Shown here: positions 34,096 through 38,514 of the stretch, in pieces | Numbering within the stretch: the first letter of the stretch is position 1 | Layout: each line of letters begins with the position of its first letter | Source: Acidimicrobiaceae bacterium | GTDB lineage: Bacteria; Actinomycetota; Acidimicrobiia; Acidimicrobiales; RAAP-2 | Assembly (NCBI GenBank): GCA_003163875.1 | Contig: PLRK01000134.1 | Coordinates: 18,588-57,101, forward strand | Length of the DNA stretch: 38,514 bases | Reading direction: 5' to 3' | The notes under the pieces: model-generated | Seen by the model: the letters and a program-made list of their open reading frames with translations, nothing else | What the model was told of the DNA's origin: nothing | The model's database searches: none | Made by a program: the position numbers and the translations under genes

Positions 34096-35355
34096 GTGAC
34101 GGAAGATGAAGCGCGACTCGCCGTGGCCGACGCCCACCGCAGCGAATGGACTCGTGTCGTGGCAGCAACGCTTCGCGCCGTCCGCGACCTCGATGTCGCC
34201 GAAGAGGCAGTCCAAGACGCCTTCACTGAAGCTTTGACATCGTGGGTTCGCGACGGCGTGCCGAAAAACCCAGGCGCCTGGCTCACTACGGCGGCCAAAC
34301 GGCGAGCCATTGACTTGATTCGACGAGCAACGACGTACCGCGCCAAAGTGCAATTGCTAGTCGAGCCCGATTCTTTCCTAGACGAGGACCCACCAGAAAT
34401 GCCAAGAAAAGTTCAAGTCGAAAAAGAGTTGGTTGGCGACGACACACTGCGGCTCATTTTCATGTGCTGTCACCCGTCGCTCTCCGCAGATGCCCAGATG
34501 GCACTCACGCTTCGACTCGTATGCGGCATGGACACTGTCGACATCGCTCGATGCTTCCTCGTGTCGCAGACGACGATGGCTGCTCGCTTGACTCGCGCCA
34601 AGAAAAAGATTGCGATCGCTCGCATTCCGTTCATCGTGCCACGAGGACCTGATGTCCCTGCGCGACTCGATGCAGTTTTGGGTGTGATCTACTTGCTCTT
34701 CACCATGGGGCATACCGCCCCCTCCGGAGAGACGCTCGTTCGCAACGAAGTTGTCGTCGAAGCGATTCGTCTTGCCCGACTACTCCACGAAATGGCACCA
34801 TCGGAGCGCGAAGTCGCGGGGCTCCTAGCCCTCGTGCTGGTGAATGATGCGCGCCGAGAATCTCGGCTCGATGTCGATGGACGCGCGTTGCGTATTTCCG
34901 AACAAGATCGATCCTTATGGGATCATGAAAAGATTTACGAAGCCAGCGGCCTCGTCGCGACGAGCGGTCGCGCGGAACCACCAGGTCGCTATTGCTTGCA
35001 GGCGGGCATAGCCTTACTTCACACGACAGCGCCGACCTATGCCGACGTCGACTGGTCCAAAATTGTTCGTCTCTACGACGAACTCCTACGAATCTGGCCT
35101 AGTCCCGTCGTTGAACTCAATCGAGCGGTCGCACTATCTAACATCTCTGGTTCCGAGGTCGCACTTGAGGTGATTGAATCTCTGGAATCCGACGGACGCC
35201 TCGACCGCTACCACTACTTACCAGCTGCAAAGGCGTATCTCCTCGACCAGCTCGGTCGAGGAGAGGAGGCCGAAACTGCCAGAGCTCGCGCATATGAGCT
35301 GGCCGATAATGAGATCGAGCGAAAATTCATCTCCGAACGCGTGCATGGCAGCTGA
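34096..35355 (+). CDS. ECF sigma factor, ECF42 group, with long C-terminal extension
   Basis: A 419-residue sigma factor. Region 2 (about 15-80; DVAEEAVQDAFTEAL and PGAWLTTAAKRRAIDLIRR) and region 4 (about 120-178; MALTLRLVCGMDTVDIARCF, VSQTTMAARLTRAKKKI) are followed by a helical extension of about 230 residues. The extension includes GHTAPSGE, GLLALVLVNDARR, PSPVVELNRAVALSN and TPR-like helices. This layout is the ECF42 hallmark. These sigmas have no classical anti-sigma factor; the C-terminal domain is thought to be required for activity. The GTG start is 2 bp after the DGPF stop. Autoregulation through the promoter at 33671-33696 is inferred. Confidence 0.92.
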   Translation: MTEDEARLAVADAHRSEWTRVVAATLRAVRDLDVAEEAVQDAFTEALTSWVRDGVPKNPGAWLTTAAKRRAIDLIRRATTYRAKVQLLVEPDSFLDEDPPEMPRKVQVEKELVGDDTLRLIFMCCHPSLSADAQMALTLRLVCGMDTVDIARCFLVSQTTMAARLTRAKKKIAIARIPFIVPRGPDVPARLDAVLGVIYLLFTMGHTAPSGETLVRNEVVVEAIRLARLLHEMAPSEREVAGLLALVLVNDARRESRLDVDGRALRISEQDRSLWDHEKIYEASGLVATSGRAEPPGRYCLQAGIALLHTTAPTYADVDWSKIVRLYDELLRIWPSPVVELNRAVALSNISGSEVALEVIESLESDGRLDRYHYLPAAKAYLLDQLGRGEEAETARARAYELADNEIERKFISERVHGS

Positions 35356-35507
35356 CAATCCCTACGCAAGGAAGAACCAACGCAGGCCAAAGTGCCTTGG
35401 AGAAGTTTGGTCCGTTCACCGTGGCAGTAGCCCACGTCATAAGGGCACGCCACCTACGGGATCATCCACTGGATGCTGATCACCGATATCTGGTGCTTAA
35501 GTCGAAA

Positions 35508-36362
35508 CTATCCGAAGTGTCCTTTTGCATCGACGTCGCCATCTAAAGCCGGTGCCGCCTCAAAACTCTGCCCAGGCGACAGCACTCCCAGAGATGCGTC
35601 GAGCCCTCGCGCCAATCCGTGGATTAAGAGGTTTTTGTCTGGTGCTGGGCGCCACTCTGAAGCCGACAACAGGTGGTCACTAATGGTGAACAACGACGCA
35701 ATCTCAACGCCTCGCACCTCGGCGATGGTGAAGAGTGCCGCCGCTTCCATCTCAACAGTAATGACGCCTTCGTCACGATAGGTAAGCGCTTCTTCGAGGG
35801 TCTCTTGATAAATTGCGTCGAGCGTCCACGTCATTCCTTCGCTGAATGCAATACCTCGATTCAACAGTGATTGGCGAAGTTCGTCAGTGAGATTTTTAGA
35901 GGGATAAGTGTGGCGAGTCGAGGGCGCGTAGTGGTGCGAGACGCCCTCGTCGCGAATTGCACTGGTACAGAGCACCACGTCGCCAAAATCGACGTCGCTT
36001 GGCAATGCGCCCGCGAGACCAAGATTGATAAATCTTCGCGCGCCAAGCGCGACCAACTCTTCAATGACGATGGCGGCGCCCGGCGCTCCGAATCCGAACC
36101 CCTCTACCACGCCCACCGCTGGTTGGTCTGAACCTTTAGGCAGCCACATCGAGCGCCATGGTGAGGAGTAGCCATGAACGTTGTGAAATCCGCGTGCTTC
36201 GAGTAAAGGATGAAGACGATTGCTATAGCCGATGATCACTCCTTGGGGGACGATCAGATCCGGAGTGTCAAGGAGGTGACGTACGACGTTCTCGGGTCGG
36301 ATGAGTGGCGTGCCTAAGTACTTGGCGGGTTGATTGGGAAACGTCGCGCTTGCAGGATTCAT
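35508..36362 (-). CDS. Nucleoside phosphorylase family (PNP/UDP phosphorylase) protein
   Basis: A 284-residue enzyme of the PNP_UDP_1 family. The substrate/ribose segment EGFGFGAPGAAIVIEEL, the strand GARRFINLGLAGALP and the signature GVITVEMEAAALFTIAEVRG with SLFTISDHL are all visible. The family splits purine or uridine nucleosides with phosphate to base and ribose-1-phosphate. The first Gly-rich phosphate segment near residue 40 is less canonical (GVIIGYSNRL), so the substrate is open. The ATG lies six bases after GATACT on the minus strand, a likely leaderless start. It converges with the sigma factor gene across 152 bp in which I see no terminator. Confidence 0.87.
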   Translation of the reverse strand: MNPASATFPNQPAKYLGTPLIRPENVVRHLLDTPDLIVPQGVIIGYSNRLHPLLEARGFHNVHGYSSPWRSMWLPKGSDQPAVGVVEGFGFGAPGAAIVIEELVALGARRFINLGLAGALPSDVDFGDVVLCTSAIRDEGVSHHYAPSTRHTYPSKNLTDELRQSLLNRGIAFSEGMTWTLDAIYQETLEEALTYRDEGVITVEMEAAALFTIAEVRGVEIASLFTISDHLLSASEWRPAPDKNLLIHGLARGLDASLGVLSPGQSFEAAPALDGDVDAKGHFG

Positions 36363-36819
36363 GGCCCTAGTATCGCTGCTCTCTCAGTAACGCGATTGCA
36401 GTTCGCGACGCTCGCCTCGGGCAGCCACCTTGAACTCAGCACTCGTTACAAAATCGAGGACGCTGACGTCTTTCGATTACTCGTCTTGTTTTGTACTTTG
36501 ATCCGCTCGCCTAGGCGAGTAAGCGCAATTCACGGCTCCGACAAAATCTAGGCAATTACTTGACATGAGAAAGGTTCCACCGGTGTTGAGTTGAGCAAGA
36601 TTGCGAATTCGATTCCAAAAATTACTCTGTACATCATACTTTTTGTCCGCTACATTGTGTTTTTCATGGTCGTGAACTGCGGCGGCGACCAACTTTGACG
36701 AACCGCGCTGTAGGCCGCTGGAGGAAATTAAGGGCCATGCGACACAACCGATGCTTGTCGGCGACTTCTGGTGTTGGAGAACCGCGGCCACCGGGTTGGC
36801 GAATGAAACAAGTTGGCGA
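36363..36819. other. Intergenic region upstream of the secreted C-terminally incomplete gene
   Basis: About 457 bp without a credible gene. It contains the leaderless -10 of the nucleoside phosphorylase gene at its left edge and a 14-bp palindrome at 36506-36519. A TTGACA at 36560 lacks a good -10, and a 17-bp tandem duplication (36795-36828) lies at its right edge. The AT content is higher than in the neighbours. Confidence 0.6.
36506..36519. repeat. 14-bp perfect palindrome CTCGCCTAGGCGAG
   Basis: A perfect palindrome without a loop in the AT-richer intergenic stretch; more likely a dimeric protein-binding site than a hairpin. Its owner is unknown. Confidence 0.5.
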
Positions 36820-36828
36820 ATGAAGCAA
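36795..36828 (+). repeat. 17-bp tandem duplication spanning the start codon of the secreted gene
   Basis: GTTGGCGAATGAAACAA is followed at once by GTTGGCGAATGAAGCAA, one mismatch in 17. The first copy creates a six-codon mini-ORF (36803-36823, MKQVGE) whose stop overlaps the ATG of the main gene as ATGA. Confidence 0.8.
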
Positions 36829-38514
36829 CGCTGGCCCAGTGCAGGTTTTCCGCGAGGACTCTTCGGAACTCTGCTTTGTGCCACTTTGATCGCCGGTGCA
36901 CTAACAGCGGGGAACGTTGTCGCAGGAGCTGCGTCCAGCGCTCACTACATTCCCGCCAGTTGCGACATCACGACGGTTGAAGATCCCATCATCAACTTCC
37001 CTCAGGTTGTCAGCGACCCTTCACAAATTTTCACCGACCAAGAAATCTGTGGCGTTGAGGCAATCGAGAACGACGCCTACGACATGTACGCCTATAGCCA
37101 CGGAATGGATCCTGGTGACCCGCGACTCTCTTCAGCGAACGGCAACGACATTTCCGGGATTCAAGTGGACATTGCCGGCATCATCTTCGCTCTGCTCCAG
37201 CAGATAGTCCAAGCTCACGCCGCGGGTACGACACTTACGACTGACGAGCAGGGTGCCTACGACTGGTTGCAGCAAGTCGTGTCGGGATTCAACGTCCTCG
37301 CCGCACAAGATGCCCAAAATGAATACACGAAATGGAACAACAATCAGTGCACGTACGTACCACCAAATACGACATTGTTCAGTTTTCGTGCGGCCAATGA
37401 TCCCGCGTGTGGCGGGGGTTTAAGCACGCTGTTCGCCGGTCCATCGCCGCCTTCGTTTGAAGAATTCGTTGAATACGGCATGTACGATGCCGATCAAACC
37501 CTGCATCTCAATTCTGCGCTCGGTGGTTCGTCGTTCGAGACGTTGGTCCAAGAAAAAATCTCCGAGTCACAAGCTTCGTGGTCCGCGATATTGCTTGGCG
37601 CGGTACCCGAGGGACTTTCTGCCACCGGCCAATTCAACACGCTCCTTGAGGCCGCAACCTTGGTCAAACCATTTGCCCGCGAATTGGCTGAGAAGGAAGA
37701 CCTGGCAAATGCTAAACAGTTCCTTAATCAGCAAAAGCTTCTTCGCGACCTCGCTGCACAGCAGGCCGCAGACGAAGGTGGCCCGGAAGTTTCCACCGAG
37801 GTCGCCGAGGGCGCCAGCGAAGCAGCCGCAGACGCAACGGACGCCGGTATTGACACGGGAAGCGCCGTTGCGAGCTTGGGCGCAGAAGTGCTTACTGGTC
37901 CGTTCTTCATCGCGGGCATTGCCGTCGCAGTACTCGTGCAAGCAGCGATTCAGATCGCAGCGGAAATAAATTTGCCAACGCAACTGCAAAACAACATCAA
38001 CAATGCAAATCAAGCAGTCGAGGATGCTCTTGCTTCGACGAGCGGTGCCGGTTTCGCGACAGTTCTAACCGATTTTGAAAGCCAACTCGACTTGCCCTCG
38101 CCGACGATTGGGACTGCGGGCCATGTCGTGACGTCTGCACCAAATGACGGAAGCCAATTTGAAGTAAGTCGGGCCGACGCGAGCCAAAACATTGTCAGCA
38201 CCCAGGATCAATCGACAGTCGATATCGCGACGTGGCCCCTTGGACTCAGCCAAGGTATTGAGGGCGCACCGGAAGTTAATATCGCTTATTACAACGGTCA
38301 GTCCTACCAACAAGTCGGCCCTGATGACCAACTGGCGGGACTCTCTGGCTGGGTGCCCTCGGGCGAAATTCACTATTTTGACTGGGCCGGTATTCCTCGT
38401 ATTGCTTTCATCGATGGAACGCAATTCCTTACCGTGTCGGGCCCGGGCTCGGCGGACCTCGGTGGTGATGACATTGGCGATATGTGCGCTCCCGCGACCG
38501 GCACCGACTGTCAA
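36820..38514 (+). CDS. Large secreted protein of unknown function, 3' end beyond the window
   Basis: An uninterrupted frame of 565 codons runs from ATG 36820 to the last base, so the gene is truncated by the window edge. The N-terminus has a signal peptide (KQRWPSAGFPRG, then LFGTLLCATLIAGALTAG, cleavage near AGAASS). The mature part has scattered cysteines (in ASCDI, EICGV, NQCTY, PACGG, DMCAP, TDCQ). An Ala/Glu/Gln-rich helical region around residues 275-345 is followed by a hydrophobic segment GPFFIAGIAVAVLVQAAIQI near 360, and Gly/Asp-rich beta-like sequence near the end. I do not recognise a family. No clear ribosome-binding site precedes the ATG; a short overlapping leader ORF may load ribosomes. 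Confidence 0.8.
   Translation, partial: MKQRWPSAGFPRGLFGTLLCATLIAGALTAGNVVAGAASSAHYIPASCDITTVEDPIINFPQVVSDPSQIFTDQEICGVEAIENDAYDMYAYSHGMDPGDPRLSSANGNDISGIQVDIAGIIFALLQQIVQAHAAGTTLTTDEQGAYDWLQQVVSGFNVLAAQDAQNEYTKWNNNQCTYVPPNTTLFSFRAANDPACGGGLSTLFAGPSPPSFEEFVEYGMYDADQTLHLNSALGGSSFETLVQEKISESQASWSAILLGAVPEGLSATGQFNTLLEAATLVKPFARELAEKEDLANAKQFLNQQKLLRDLAAQQAADEGGPEVSTEVAEGASEAAADATDAGIDTGSAVASLGAEVLTGPFFIAGIAVAVLVQAAIQIAAEINLPTQLQNNINNANQAVEDALASTSGAGFATVLTDFESQLDLPSPTIGTAGHVVTSAPNDGSQFEVSRADASQNIVSTQDQSTVDIATWPLGLSQGIEGAPEVNIAYYNGQSYQQVGPDDQLAGLSGWVPSGEIHYFDWAGIPRIAFIDGTQFLTVSGPGSADLGGDDIGDMCAPATGTDCQ

Noticed and set aside
36477..36884. 135-codon minus-strand frame upstream of the secreted gene
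   Set aside because: Overlaps the start of the secreted-protein gene, has no ribosome-binding site and no coherent sequence pattern.

Overview
The window looks like chromosomal DNA from a moderately GC-rich actinobacterium, possibly of the Acidimicrobiia. This is an inference. It rests on frequent GTG/TTG starts, 4-bp ATGA/GTGA gene overlaps, a homodimeric AceE-type pyruvate dehydrogenase E1 beside a lipoyl E2, a BlaI/M56/CtaG copper module, secreted proteins with Thr-rich linkers, and several genes whose start codon lies exactly 6 nt after a -10-like hexamer (probable leaderless mRNAs). I see no tRNA, rRNA, CRISPR array, insertion sequence or phage gene.

Region 1 (49-12483) is a divergent carbohydrate or sugar-acid utilisation locus. 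Leftward run an IclR regulator, a zinc alcohol/polyol dehydrogenase and an NAD(P)-binding reductase. Rightward run an M24-like protein without its metal ligands, a U32-family TIM-barrel protein, an IlvD/Edd-type dehydratase, a complete MalEFGK-type ABC importer and an aldehyde dehydrogenase of the 2,5-dioxovalerate type. Together they suggest uptake of a sugar or sugar acid, oxidation, dehydration and final oxidation to a dicarboxylate such as 2-oxoglutarate (Weimberg-like). No lactonase or second dehydratase is recognisable.

Region 2 (12480-16184) is a copper/cytochrome-oxidase assembly module: SCO1/SenC, a BlaI/CopY-type repressor, its M56 membrane protease with an in-frame stop codon, CtaG and a PCu(A)C chaperone. 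Three ACTAC/GTAGT inverted repeats tie these genes into one small regulon.

Region 3 (16290-20510) encodes one very large protein: eight extracellular Cx5C repeats, further extracellular domains, a Thr-rich linker and a polytopic membrane domain.

Region 4 (20710-25700) is an IclR regulator divergent from pyruvate dehydrogenase E1 and E2. Small genes follow (DUF1801, an unrecognised 106-aa protein, a GNAT acetyltransferase).

Region 5 (27580-33196, leftward) is a branched-chain amino-acid-type ABC importer (SBP, LivH, an N-terminally extended LivM, LivG, LivF). Both ABC importers in the window carry a perfect GC-rich hairpin just after the binding-protein gene.

Region 6 (33671-38514) holds a DGPF/YCII protein with an ECF42-type sigma factor behind a matching candidate promoter, a nucleoside phosphorylase-family gene, and the 5' part of a large secreted protein that runs off the window.
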